From Darksidea phi (Eukaryota > Ascomycota > Dothideomycetes > Pleosporales > Lentitheciaceae), in the NCBI GenBank assembly GCA_030770425.1, contig JASJFT010000001.1, forward strand, positions 124,001 through 188,000: DNA of 64,000 nucleotides. The letters are read 5' to 3'. Both the position numbers and the translations under genes were made by a program. The number at the start of each line of letters is the position of its first letter. Positions within the stretch are counted from its first letter, which is position 1. Below the pieces are notes generated by a model that saw only the letters and a program-made list of their open reading frames with translations, ran no database searches and was not told the DNA's origin. Below, piece by piece: positions 21,424 through 33,400 of this stretch.

Positions 21424-22130
21424 ATGAACTCTGAGAATCAGCGAGCTGTAGCCGCGAACAACAAACTTGCTTACTTCAATGACCCAACCGCTCTCGACTA
21501 CTACGTTGGTGACCAGAATATCGATTTCGATAAGACAGCCATCATCTACGAGTGTAAGCGAAGTTGATATCCAAACACTATCTCTGAGACACTTGCTAAT
21601 AATGACTTCAACTTTAGTTAAGGATTGGTACTGGATTGTTTTCGAAGGCCGCCTGCATGCTGAGTATCTGCCATCAACTCGTACGTACCCTTATCATATA
21701 GCCAGTTAACATGTGTGCCATCGGCTAACGGTATTTAATAGACATGAAAGGTGGCTGGATTCTCAAGTCGAAAGTAGGCGGCTACCTTATCGACGAGTGG
21801 ATCGCCGACGATCCAAACATGACCGGCTCCTGGAAGATTCATAGCCTAGCGATCCAAGATCTACGCAACACAATCGACGATCTCATCAAAGCCGATAAGA
21901 TGAAGGTCGAAGCGGGCATGATCACCGACCACCAGTTTATGTTGACACTTACCGACTTTCTGCACCAGCTCACCTCGAATGCCAGTTCGGAAGCGGTTTA
22001 TGACAAACTAGACGAACAGTTGGAAGCTGAGCAGCTTGCTGAGGAGTACACCGACTATGACGCGTACGTCAAGGGGACGGACAAGAACATCGGCTCAGCA
22101 GTGGTCTCTGGTCAGCAGGACGAACAGTAA
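21424..22130 (+). CDS. Unknown small protein, three exons
   Basis: Exons 21424-21553, 21618-21680 and 21742-22130 with 64 and 61 nt GT-AG introns give 193 residues. Phase is kept across both junctions, and the joins give YEFKDWYWIVFEGR and PSTHMKGGWILKSKVGGYLIDEWI. The middle of the protein is rich in Trp/Tyr/Gly, and the C-terminal half is helical and acidic (QLEAEQLAEEYTDYDAY). There is no signal peptide or membrane segment. I recognise no domain. A TATA-like CTATATACAC lies just upstream of the ATG. The gene is isolated by long intergenic regions on both sides, which fits an accessory, lineage-restricted gene. Confidence 0.65.
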
Positions 22131-23625
22131 GAGGCTAGAGTGCATGAACTACCTAGCAACGTATGTTAAGTGCGTGACCAACGGATCTTAGGTCAAGTTG
22201 TTATAGAGCCGTCGGGGTTAGTCTATAATTGCAATCGGTTAGTTCTTGATTGCAGTCACAATGGCTTGTTGCAACTCGGGTAACATCATAGGGACCCAAG
22301 ATGCCCCGGTATAGAATTAAAGGACACGGAATGCATACCCTTAAAATTATTTAGCTAAAACTTCTTTTCTTTTTCGCACCGTACGTCTTTGTGAACTATT
22401 AAACGCTTGAACTTATTCGTTACGAATAGTGCTTTGTTACGATACTGTTTACTATGTACTACTTTGAGCCGAATGCATAATAGTATGTATATCCATTCCC
22501 CGAGTCGTATCCGCCAAGGAACCACTAAGGCGTCAGGATACATTATGGTGTTCCAAGGTAAGTAGCAATAACCGGCTAGTTTGTTTGCCAATTTCGGTAA
22601 GAAGCCATGGTTTTCTGATAAACGTTTTGGATAGTCGTGATTCCTTCCCTGATCGCGAGCCTTCACACGACCAGTAGGAAGTAAAAGAACTAAGAAACCT
22701 TTTGGTTTCAAGCGCCTCGCCCTAAGTATGCATACACTCGCTAACCGTTCCCATAGGATTCCGACCTCTATAACAGCAGTACTGGCGAATTGAATTCATG
22801 GACTAAGAACGAGACTCACTATTTTCCAGCTTAAAAGGTATTTGGTTGCTTACTATAGGCCCGGAATATTGAGGCATTATTGATAGTTGCATATGTCACC
22901 GGTCTTGCTGGCTAGTAATTGTGAAAGATGCTGGCTGTTCGGAGGCGACGATCAACAGACCGATGGTCGGAGTATCCTCAAGAACTTCTGCTTCTGCATC
23001 GTGCGGACGGAAAGCGAATTTCGTATTCCCTGAAAATGTGGACCCACCACCGTCAAGAGAGGAACAGAATGTAATTGAGGAACCTCGAAGTGCCTTCATA
23101 GCGCCCGATTGCTCGATAACACGATAGCTCGGTGAGTGCTGTGGGTCTGATATAGGTTACTACGTCCCGTTGTAATTTAGCAGCCGAGTAACAGCTTTAC
23201 GAGGGTCGAAAATGAGACGCAGTACTTATTAATACATCCCGTGTTCATCAACTCCAAGGTCAGGCCAGAGTTTATTTACTTCAAAAATTAGGCGCATGTT
23301 GCGTTCACAGCGCTAATGATCGCAGAATCCCATATTATTGGGTCGTTTTTCTAGATGAGGGCGGATTAGCTAGCAATAGAACAAAAGGACGAGGAAGCGC
23401 TTTGCTCTGAGATAGTGAGTGTCAGATCGTAAGACCCCGAAAAATTTGTGCAACCTACTAGCTGGCTGGTCTCACTCATCACATAATTATACATGACAGG
23501 AGAGGTATCAAGCATTGTTCATGAACACTATCGAAGTGACTACCATCATACTATGGATTCCGTGATCATGCCCAGTGTTCACGAGATCTGAAAGTACTAT
23601 TCCTGAGCCTCCCGCATAGTAGTAT
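22131..23625. other. Intergenic (1.5 kb), no supported gene
   Basis: This AT-leaning sequence has only short frames. A 118-codon minus-strand frame near 22355-22711 is Lys-rich and shows no recognisable motif. There is no clear repeat. Confidence 0.4.
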
Positions 23626-24384
23626 TTACTCCCAAAGTCCCGGCTTCTCATACTCTACGGGCGTCGCCATGCTCTTCCACGATCCCATCACGAATCTTCG
23701 ATCGATGACGTCCTGCTTGCTCCACTGCTTCTTCCTAGTGTCACCGAACTCCATCAGTAGCTTCCGGTACATTGGGCTCGGTTTAGGGTTTCCCACCTCA
23801 CCCCTGAGGTGGAACTGTCGGCGACTCTTAATCGAACTAAGTGTCTTCCCCGCAAGATTAGCCGTCTTGTGTATCTCCCCCTCGTCGGCCATGGCGATGT
23901 ACATGCGCAGAAGGACCTCATCCTCCTCCTCCGTCCACTCTATCTTCTGGCCCTTGCCCTTGCCGGCGGCGTCGGTAGATATTTTGCCCCCTTTGCGGAG
24001 TGTGGTGATGCGTTCCTGGACGATTCCGGGTGGAAGCTTCATTTCGGCGGCGATTTTGCGGATGGAGGTAGTTTTCTTGCGTCCCTCAATGATCTGGCCG
24101 TCTAGCTCAGTGGTCCAAATGAAGTTATTGGGTAGTGTTTGTTCTTCCTTGAGCTTCTCGTAGCGACGTTCTACAGCATCGACCTTTCGGGAGAACTTGT
24201 CTGCAATGGCTTCGAAAGAGGTGTTTTCGACATCTCTCAGCTTGAGCAAGAGTTGCTGTTCCGCAGGCGTCCTACAATTAAGCGTTCCAATTAACACATA
24301 CGAAAGGACTAAGAGTCGAGCCTAAAGATATACATACCAACGCGAACCATTGAATTTCTTCTTCTCCGTCTCGACTTTCGGCAT
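23626..24384 (-). CDS. Protein with three SANT/Myb-like repeats
   Basis: Two exons, 24384-24338 and 24271-23626, are joined across a 66 nt GT-AG intron, giving 230 residues from the ATG of MPKVETEKKKF. Splicing restores the Trp of GSRWTPAEQQLLLKL. Three helical modules follow, each opened by a Trp: GSRWTPAEQ...YEKLKEE (about 13-60), FIWTTELDGQII...ITTLRKG (about 68-110) and IEWTEEEDEVLLRMY...QFHLRGE (about 124-175). The third is the best match to a SANT/Myb domain. The spacing suggests a small DNA- or chromatin-binding protein. In-frame codons continue upstream of the ATG, so a longer N-terminus with another start cannot be excluded. No target is known. Confidence 0.75.
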
Positions 24385-26154
24385 GTTTGTCTTTTGCGCT
24401 GGTACAAGTTGGTTGGTACTTTGCTGATGCGGTGTATGCGAGGGTTCATGGGGCCCTGAAGGAAGGTTTTGTACCCTTCGCACGTGCATCGTGTTGAAGA
24501 TGACGGTGAAAGACCAATATCGGAATTGCATCTGATCTCCAGAAATGAGAGAGCAGCCGCGGTTACCGGAGGGATGGGTTGCTATGTGAGCAAAGTGAAG
24601 GTGAAAGACGGAAAGTCCAACTCTCTGCAAGCGAATCGAAAGAAGTGAGGGTATGACAAAATGGCCGTTGGTAATTCACTCTGCCTGAGTGCGCCCACGA
24701 CAACCTGTTTGAAAGGGTTGTGCATCGTCTTCTTCGTTCCCTGATTAGTCATAGCGAAATGTTGTTAAAGCTAGCATGCTGATTGTAATGATAGAGAGAC
24801 TGTCGATAGACTGCTGCCGGCATGGTGGCACAGGTAGAACCTCAGGCTCAACGAACACTCCATAATAGACACTACGTACGCACCTGTCATAAGCCTACTT
24901 TACTCGTTTGTATATGACCGCATACCCGTTTGTCCCTGGCCCCATTTTCTTCTGCCGTCGGCTAGCCTTTCCGACCCAGGCATGGCTGCCCCGCTAGCCG
25001 CCCCCTGGCTGGCTAGCTCAATCTAACCCTAAACCCAGACAGAATATCCGCTCTTGAGTACGGAACGGCAAAGGGATGTGAGAGAACGGTGCATCTTCAC
25101 AAGTACAGAGAAGGGCCCCAGGGTGTGCTTGCTTGTGTGAGGTGTTGTGAAAGTTTGGTAAGTGGTCGGCGGACGCAATGCGGACGAGGAAGAGTTAATA
25201 GAAGGGGTCGGAAGAGCAGAGTGGGCGTGCCTCTAGACAGAGCCGTCAGTAGAGCGGGTAGTGTGTGTAACAATTCAGTAGAATGATGAGGAAGGGCTGG
25301 CAAAAGGTGAGGGAAAGATGGTGACCTTTCACAAGCATCGCTGCTAGACACCACTTTGTGACAAATCTGGTCCACCCAGGCCTTGAGATCTCGACATGTT
25401 TGTTGACCGCTATTGCGATAGATGTTTTGACAAAAAGATGGCGCTAGGCGGTCAATGGACAACCCAGCACCGTACGTGAGACGGGAGGACCTGTTTGTTC
25501 ATTGTCTATACATTCAGATGTGCACCACGGAATGGCGTGGAGGGAGACATATGGCGCATATGGAGCATATGGAGGCTGTCAGCAAATTCTGGACGCAGAC
25601 GTAAGATCGTTGGATAGCATCTAGAACGTGGTTCGAGAAGGGCGATCGTTAAAACGTGCTATCTCGCAAAGGTGTATACTCTAAGCAACCTGCATCGCCT
25701 GCTATAGATAGTACGCAATACCTTGAAAGCACGCAAGTATGATCATTTCGTCGGTTCTGGAAATGGTGAGTACCCCTTCGCGCCATCCGGTATGTTTTTA
25801 GCCCGCGGACGTCGGGTTCGAGGTAACAGGATGATGCACTTCAGGGGCATGTGGTCGTGTGGAATTCTAGTATGAATCATAGCCTCTAACATGGAGTACT
25901 TTCACTGTAAGAAAGCTAGCATTGTCGGCTCGTCTTTCTTCGCAAGGACTATGTCGCAAGGACTATATTCCTATCTCAACGGACTCAAGGTTACCATACA
26001 TCTATTTGTTGCGCTTTGTCCGTGATATTCGCAAGCATATCCTAAGTTTTGGGTGTCGCTATCACGGTTCCAGCCCTGCGTCTTGAGCAATTTGAAAATT
26101 CAGAGCCGCTCGATACTAGCGCTTTCGACCCACCGCGTCGATGAATGCACACCT
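24385..26154. other. Intergenic (1.8 kb), no supported gene
   Basis: This contains the upstream region of the SANT-like gene and the 3' side of the peptide transporter. A short CATATGG-type repeat (GGCGCATATGGAGCATATGG) lies near 25553-25575. No gene is seen. Confidence 0.4.
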
Positions 26155-28202
26155 CTACGAAGTCACGCTCCTATCCTGATCCGCACCATCCACCACTGTG
26201 TGCTCCTTCCCTTCCTCCTTCGCACTGTGGAACCACCAAACTCCCACACTAGCCACCAAGCTTAAAGCCCCAGCCGCCGTATAATTCCATACCAAGCTGG
26301 GGTCCTCACTAAGCGGCACAAGCGCCTGTGCCACAGCGCTCCCGCCCGCCCCTGTAAAATAAAACACAGCCATTATCAAACTACGCATATTATTCGGCGC
26401 CTGCGAATATGCATACTCGATACCGGCCACGACAGCCAATATTTCGCTGTTGGCAAGGAGGAGATAGACCGGGATTTGTAGCCAGACGGTGAGCTTGGTG
26501 TTTGAGGCGTTAGATGTGCATCGATTTGCGTGTTTGCCGCAGGCGCTTGTACTGTAGACCAAGTGCTGGATTGTAGCGGCGACGGCCATACCAGCTGCGG
26601 CACAAAAGAAACCTGCGGCGATACGACGGGTAGGCGAGAAGCGAATGCCGAAACGGGCAAGTGTCGGGTAGACGACGTGGGCGTACAGGGGCGCAAGAAG
26701 GATGCAGAAGAGAGGATTGAGATTGACGAGGACGTCGTTGGGTAGGCCGCCGAGATTCAAGGTTGCGGCTTGCGATACCATATTTGAGCCCATTTGGCGG
26801 AGCGCTGGCCAGTACAAGGGGTACCAGCAGAAGAATCGGCAAGCTCGTAGACCGCGCCTCACTTCATCAACCCACGAGTCATCAAAGGTCATCCAATGAA
26901 ATCGATTTGTGACACGGGAAGGTTTGACTCGGTCCCAGAAATCTGGGTGCTCTATGTTGCGATACCTATTCAGTAATTAGATTGCGCAGCATGCGTATCA
27001 GCACACGACTTGCACTTGAATTGGATTCCAAGACCATTGCCCCTTCATCGACAGAACGCAAAGGCGGAACGTGTTGCATACTAACGATCCTGATGGTGGA
27101 GGACTGATGCACGACTTGCGACAGCCGTAGAGTATCCAAGGACAGATCAGGAATATTACAGCTGGTGCGGTAAACGATAGCCAGAATCCGACGTACTTCT
27201 CCTGATTTGAGAGCGGTCAGCATTCTTCCACCAAACCAATATGGGTTCTTAGCTTACCGCGTAAACTATGCATAACATGCCAGAAATTGAGCCCACATTG
27301 ATAAAGAAGTAAAAATATAGAAGTACACGTGAGCGCGTAGCCACCGGGTCTATGATCACGCGTTCGCCGTACTTGTTAGTAGTAACCCGAAGTTTGGTAT
27401 CTGGGATCTGTTCGACGACGAGCGTTGCAATGTTCGGTCTAGGGCGAATTAGTCCACGCACTGCTAACTATAGATACAATTCTCACTTGATTCCCCCAAA
27501 GCCAACTCCCATTAATATAACACCCAGAAAAAACGGTACGAGTGCTCGCTGCGAGTGCACAATGATCGAAGGCAGGGCCGAGATGATGAGAACGAAGTGT
27601 CCAACGATAGTAACGAAATTGGACCACTGTAGCGTCTTGTACCGTCCTAAGATTTGGTCTGCAATTACCGCACCAAAGAGAGGTGCCGTCGACATCCAGA
27701 GGCTGTTCGCTGCAAACACTTCATGTAAGCTCCCTGATCTGCCATATGATCGTTCTACTCACACAAGGCAATAGCAGTGGACACCCGCTGACCCATTCCC
27801 AAAGCACCGGACTGCCCTTCGAACCCAGCTCCGGTCTTCGAATCTGGCGGTAGAGGCTGTTGAAGGAAGTTGACGACTATACAATGATTAGGAGGCCGTG
27901 TCTTGACGCGAATAGGGAAATTACGTACAAACGACGAATGTGCCGTTGAAAGAGAATCTTTCAAACATCTCTATGATGACGATAGCAAAGGCAGCCCAGG
28001 GGATCTGTCCCGGAACGCGACGTAGCTGGCGAAGCTCATCTTCGTTCGGTGGTACCTCAGTGCCTGCGTCCCCGATCTCACATACTTCTGGTGCTCCTGC
28101 TTCTCTATCTTGGTCTATAATACCGGTTGGGGCTAAATTCCCCTCCCGTTTCCCACGATGTGGAGGACGTGATTTCGTGTTAGGTACTATGAGGGTGGTC
28201 AT
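26155..28202 (-). CDS. ptr2: POT/PTR2-family peptide transporter
   Basis: Six exons (28202-27929, 27876-27763, 27718-27487, 27438-27258, 27201-27014, 26965-26155) give 599 residues. Four introns are GT-AG (52, 44, 48, 56 nt). The fifth (27013-26966, 48 nt) appears to be GC-AG, with donor GT|GCAAGT, because only that junction keeps the frame into YRNIEHPDFWD without adding residues. Family signs include IEMFERFSFNGTF in TM1, APLFGAVIADQILGRYKT, GFGGIKPNIATLVVEQ, YFYFFINVGSISG, EKYVGFWLSFTAP and MTFDDSWVDEVRRGLRAC. About twelve membrane helices are expected. It would import di- and tripeptides with protons at the plasma membrane, as S. cerevisiae Ptr2 does. No gene next to it suggests a specialised substrate. 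Confidence 0.92.
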
Positions 28203-28904
28203 GCTTGAAGTAGAATAGGAAACATGCGCAAACAGCGGAGGCGGACGCGAAGCTCGTAAATCACAACAAGAGCCGCCGTGCTATCTTTCTAGTGTTCGAT
28301 TGGACGATATAGACTATTGCCGTTGGCAACGCCAGTGGAAGAGGGGTTGGATGCCATCTCTGGGTCGTCCGCTCAACAACCCATCAAACGACTACGGACG
28401 GCCAGCGAATTGTATGCTTGATGCTCCTAGAACGCGAACTACAAGGTCTTTTCGATTAGACAAGACGTATAACGGCTTGGTAGCAGCTCCATTAGATCTT
28501 AAGCTATTTACCCCTGGATCGGAGCCTGCCCAAGTAACCACCATTAGAACCATAGCCATGAAATCGAGATAGTCATTCGAAAAGAACCAGGGAACAGTTT
28601 GTTGGGGAGACCTGATCATGAAAATGTGGGTATCAATATCCAACTAACACAAGCAAGAACAAGACAGGTACAAAGTCTCAACGCGAGATGGACCGGTTGT
28701 CTTCGGACGTCAAAAACGACCTTTGTGTGGCCTTTCGAAAGTATGATATGGCATAGAGGTTTCTAACAACTCATGTCAGTTTTTTATCTTCAGCCCCAGA
28801 GTGGACGTGTTGGTAACAAAACCCGAGTTAAGGCTACCAGTTCCGCCACTAAAACGCCTATACCTTCTAAAAACATGTCAACAGAATTTGTCTCCATCCC
28901 GCCT
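28203..28904. other. Intergenic, PTR2 promoter side
   Basis: About 700 bp with no supported gene. It lies upstream of the minus-strand transporter and downstream of the small membrane protein gene. Confidence 0.4.
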
Positions 28905-29277
28905 TCATTCGCGATGGCTTCGGAGTCTTTGCAACCCCCATGCGAACGAGTCTTTCCCTAGCCAATCCTTACAAGGCTTGTCCCAAGGCAACCTTTCCTT
29001 CTCACACTCGGACAAGTTGTAAAAGTTCCAAGCCACGAAACAGACGATGCTGAAAATCGTCATGATTAAGAGGATAAAGAGTGTCACTAGGAAGGCTCTG
29101 CAGTAGGAGCCGCGGGAACCGCGTGTGCGTAAGGTGTGGTGGTGATGATGGTGCACCTCGATGGTGCCGTAACCACCTGGGTAGGCGGGCGGTGAGGCTT
29201 CGATGACGACCGTTTCTCGTGGCTGCCGGTTGTGAGTAACTACGGTATAGATAGTGTCGGTTTTCTCATACCGACAT
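28905..29277 (-). CDS. Small single-pass membrane protein, His-rich N-terminus
   Basis: The long second exon (29222-28905) has no ATG in its frame, only GTG. A six-base first exon (29277-29272, Met-Ser), followed by a 49 nt GT-AG intron (GTATGAG...GGCAG), supplies an in-frame start and yields 107 residues. The N-terminal 30 residues are PRETVVIEASPPAYPGGYGT-like, followed by six consecutive His. A basic stretch (RTRGSRGSYCR) precedes a strong membrane segment (AFLVTLFILLIMTIFSIVCFVAW), and a short Trp/Cys-containing tail follows. The charge pattern favours the N-terminus inside. The family is not recognised; the layout recalls small LEA2-like or stress-type membrane proteins of fungi, but this is weak. 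Confidence 0.6.
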
Positions 29278-29524
29278 GCTGGCGATCGAGTTGGTAAGTG
29301 TTGAGGATATGGTGGTTGTGCTATCGTTATCGCATGAGAACCTAGCTAGAATTAGCGTCGCACGTGAGCACGTGAGGCTTAGCACTTGAGGTGTCCAACA
29401 CTTGAACATTCCTGCTTTACTTCAATGTAAATTGCGAAAATTGTTCCTCTACTACCTGTCACGCCCATATCGACGGCCTGGGACCTCATTGCCCTTCCCT
29501 CAGCCTATCTATACGTATCGTTGA

Positions 29525-30457
29525 TCATGCAGCGTGTGCCTCAAGCTCCCTTTGCGTCCACTGCCACATTTTCTCCGCTAGCTCATCATCCTTCCCCTTC
29601 TCGTTGCCTCCTCCTCCAATGCCGACTGGAATATAGTACCCGCCACTCTTCACGTTTGGCGAGACAGACGCCCAGAGCTGATTCTTCACACCCTTCTCAA
29701 CACTTGTTGTTATTCTTTTCGCCACCTTCAGCGCAATCCGAACAGCCAAGGGCGAACCCGTAGCACCGGCCGATAAGTTCGTTTGCACCACACCAGGATG
29801 AATCGATGCGATAGTAAACTGAGGGTAGAGACGCGACATTGTGCGCACCCAGAGGATCATGGCGAGTTTGCTTTGGCCGTAGCGTGCGAATGCTCCCAGG
29901 GCTTCACCGTTGGTTTTGAGGGTTTCAAAGAGGATACCCTCTTTCGGTGCAAATGTGTGGGCGTCTGATGTGAGCATGATGATTCGGACGTCTGCGTTCG
30001 CCTCGCTGGCCGTGTCTCTCATCGTCGAGAGCAAGAGCTTTGCCAAAAGCGCATGGCCCAGATAATTCGTTCCGAACTGAAGTTCGTACCCGTCAGTGGT
30101 AAGGCCTGGCGGGGTGGCCATGATGCCAGCGTTGAGCATCAGGATGTCCAAACGGGCAGCTTCTGAGGTGAACTTCGTAGCCGCCTTCCGTACCGATTCC
30201 ATAGACGAAAGATCTAGTTGTAGGAGCTTGATGGGCACTGGAGTGCTGAGCTGGGCATTGATCTCTTCAATGGCTGCGTTTGCTTTTTCAAGGTTGCGTG
30301 CTGCGAGCCAGATTTGAGCTGGGTTATGGCGAGCGTATTCGAGGATGCATTGTTTTCCTAGCCCAATGTTGCCGCCTGTTACCAGAATCACTTTGCCATC
30401 AAGTGGAGGGATGTCTTGGTGTGGGTTGAAAGAGACGGATTTTTTGCAGAAAGCCAT
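29525..30457 (-). CDS. Short-chain dehydrogenase/reductase
   Basis: This is a single-exon gene, 310 residues from an ATG. It is a classical Rossmann SDR: TGGNIGLG cofactor motif at residues 27-34, LMLNAG at 107-111, the active-site Ser region IIMLTSD at about 164, and YGQSK with Tyr193 and Lys197. It ends with a PGVVQTNLS segment and a C-terminal region resembling retinol dehydrogenase / WWOX-like fungal SDRs. It probably acts as an NADP(H)-dependent oxidoreductase on a small alcohol, ketone or lipid; the substrate is not predictable. No signal peptide is visible. Confidence 0.9.
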   Translation of the reverse strand: MAFCKKSVSFNPHQDIPPLDGKVILVTGGNIGLGKQCILEYARHNPAQIWLAARNLEKANAAIEEINAQLSTPVPIKLLQLDLSSMESVRKAATKFTSEAARLDILMLNAGIMATPPGLTTDGYELQFGTNYLGHALLAKLLLSTMRDTASEANADVRIIMLTSDAHTFAPKEGILFETLKTNGEALGAFARYGQSKLAMILWVRTMSRLYPQFTIASIHPGVVQTNLSAGATGSPLAVRIALKVAKRITTSVEKGVKNQLWASVSPNVKSGGYYIPVGIGGGGNEKGKDDELAEKMWQWTQRELEAHAA

Positions 30458-33400
30458 GGTCTATCGTACAAAAATTCGACAAAGCAAGCCAGGTCAGTGA
30501 TTAGGGAGTGATCGAGGAAGATTGCTCAGTAAGCGTGCTCAGTAACTTAAGTAGTGGGAGACTTGTGGTATCTGCGTTTTTGGCTATCTTGCCTGTCTCG
30601 TGGAATGAGCATACTCGACTCAGCTCGGACGAATTATCTAGATACTTTTGCGCGTTCCCAGCCAACCGAGCGTAATCTCCTATCCGGACGCATGACGGTC
30701 CACGTCATGTACATTGGAAGGCCAATGAGATGGTGTTTTCGTCATGCTAGAGACTTGAGATGATTGTTGCCAAGGAATATGCAAGACCAGATCGCTGTCC
30801 CGATCCGGAAGTAGGGTGATACATGTAGTTCCTGATCTGAAGCTGTTAACTTTTAAGCAATCGTATCTACGTTAATATTTCCATCCCTATCTAATAGAAG
30901 TCTTTTTGTGTTTCTTAGTCATTGCTGCTTTGAAAATCAATTGAGATAGCCCATTTTACGTTGTTCAATAGCTTAACGACCATTGGAATGTTTTGGTGGA
31001 CCAGCTCGTAATGTAATTTTTTATTTACTCGAGAGCTGCTGTCATAGAACTATCATCGTCAGCCATCATTGAAAGTCTATGCATGTGTTTGCCTTCAACA
31101 TTTGAATCTTGGGATAGCTATAGCTAGGCACGAGGCGCAACTCGCTCCTGCACAGTCTCGGAAAGTATGGCTCCGCAACCGTCATCTACCACAGCACCTT
31201 ATCACGACGTTTGAACAACACCCGCCTCACCGCACATGGGCGGCCCGAATGCACTTATTGTGTCTTTGCTTCTATCTAAGTATACCGCAACTCTCTACTC
31301 CAGGCTGCCCTTGACCCCACCTTCGCCCAGTCTCTAGAGCTCGAGTGGCGCATCAAGATTGGAAACACCTTCCTTACTACATGTTTGAGCAAACCCCGGG
31401 GGTATCTGTGCAAATATGCGCGCTTTTCCAACGCACGAAGGTGTTCCCGAAGCGAAGCCTCGCATAACTGTAAGATGTGCTGGATATCCGTAGTGTTGAT
31501 CCCCAGTGAGGGTCAGTACACGCTACCCAGGTACCGGTATCGAGCTAGCAGGACCCCCCTTACTGAGACACCGCCAGACCCAGGAACCTGAAATCCCACC
31601 ACCATGGAGAGCATGGTGGAACCGATATGTGGGGCGTCGCGTGAATCTTCAACAACCCGAGATTCATCCATACGAGGCTCCGTTCCAACCCTGACTCTTC
31701 AATACCCCAAAGTGTGCCCGTGAAAATCGATGCTGTTCGAGACCATTGCAGGATGAAATTGCACCGACAATCCCTTGAGCGATAACTTTTACTACTCTTA
31801 CTGTGGGGACAATGTCCTAGTTTCTGGTTGCTTCGAACGGAGGCACTACGATGGTTGACCTGAGGGAATTCTGCCAGGCCATTGTTCATGATCTTCCACG
31901 TGAATACTAGGCGTAAAAAGGGTGTTGCCCTTAAAACCACGTGCGAGATAAACTTGTGGGGCCCCAAGATCAGAGTGACAGCCGATTCCTGTACCAAAGT
32001 AGGCCCAATGATATCTCTTCCCTCCGCCGAGGCAAGGTGACATGTGGATTTTATTGGCGGAGTGTCTACCCTTTTCGCACTAGGAGATGGGACTAACAGT
32101 TTCCCCATGGAGAGAGATTATTGGGCGGACGTACGCCGTACACGTTCGTATTCGCGCCCTCCGTGGGCTGACTCGAACATTCAAACGTTGAAAGCTTTCC
32201 TTTCTCGAGATTTGCGATGCTTACATAGGCATGTTCACAAGCTAACGGAGTCTCGGTAGCAGAGCCGCTTGTTGGCGGGGAGGACCAATCGAAAACGCAC
32301 TTGGAGTGGAGACCCGCGAGAAGTCACTTTCGGGATTTACTGTCGGCCAGTTGGCTTGCCAAACCTTCGCTCTGTATCATATAAGCGCATAACTGGACTG
32401 AATGATTCAGCTCAGTCTGCCATGGCTGTGGTCGACGGAGAGAAGAGGCCAAAAGCACCCTAGCCCAGTGACTTGCATGCGAAGGCCGTGGAGGTCACGC
32501 AACAAGGGTTCTCCAGACGCGCCGCACGGCTGTGGCTCGCAAAGAGGGATGGTAACAGCGCTAAAGGCGCCACCAGTGCATCAGCACACACCACAAATCA
32601 CTGTCTTCCCCAACGACCCTCCCCTGAGACATGATCCACGTCAAGGCGGCTGCGTCGCGCCCCCGGTGCAACGAAAAGAAGGCGACGATGCCCGCTCAGC
32701 TCCAGGCCGCAGCCCTGGACGCGGCCTGGGAGGGATGTGCCACGAGGACTGCACTGTGCGACAGTGACTATCGAGAGAGCTTACCCATGTATATCCAAAC
32801 GCCTGGAACGAGGATCTATAGGCCAATCAGCCTAACGTCTCGATATTGGATAGCCGTTCGGGCAGGCGATTATGCACGTTAACGCAGGACAATGCCTGGC
32901 AAACGGAACTGATCCGACTGCTCGAACCTCGCATACAGAACGAGCATATTATATCCATTTACTCTATCAGGTATACAAAGGGAACTCTCTAAGACGTAGC
33001 CAGAGCGTTCTGCGCCAGATATTCCACCTACCCTGACGATAAAGCCAAGCGGACTCGAACGCGAGCCGACTGCGACGGGAACCGGCCAGCTGAAGTCGCA
33101 GTCATGTGCGTCTTCGTAGGTTTCTGCTGACCATCGTGATGTGTTGGAGGGGGATAGCGCCGCCGCCTGTGCGCAGACCAGAGTGCATTTTGTTGATTCT
33201 CTCATCTCCAACGATCCAGTTAGCGCCAACAACCGGGGACGCAATCTCGTTGCGGCCTCGGTTCAGGGACAAAGGAAAAGCCTGCAGCGACGGGTGAGCT
33301 AATGCCATCAGCTTGCCAAACTTGGCACCCCCGGGGTCCCGCCTCTCCAGGTGTCCCAATCTCACCCGGACCACCTGTTGAATACCCTTTTGAGCTATGC

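Noticed and set aside
22355..22711. 118-codon minus-strand Lys-rich frame
   Set aside because: No motif, atypical composition and AT-rich surroundings; probably chance or a very old transposon trace.
31560..32108. 182-codon minus-strand frame in the long intergenic region
   Set aside because: Overlapping frames in other phases are just as open, and no domain or conserved texture is visible.
33052..33075. A TTCGAGTCC-like B-box suggestive of a tRNA on the minus strand
   Set aside because: The flanking bases do not form a T-stem, and no matching acceptor stem or anticodon arm could be found.
32879..33205. Minus-strand frame with an internal ATG at 33205 and fairly protein-like composition
   Set aside because: No recognisable domain, no intron signals joining it to other frames, and it overlaps the putative regulatory region of the hexose transporter.
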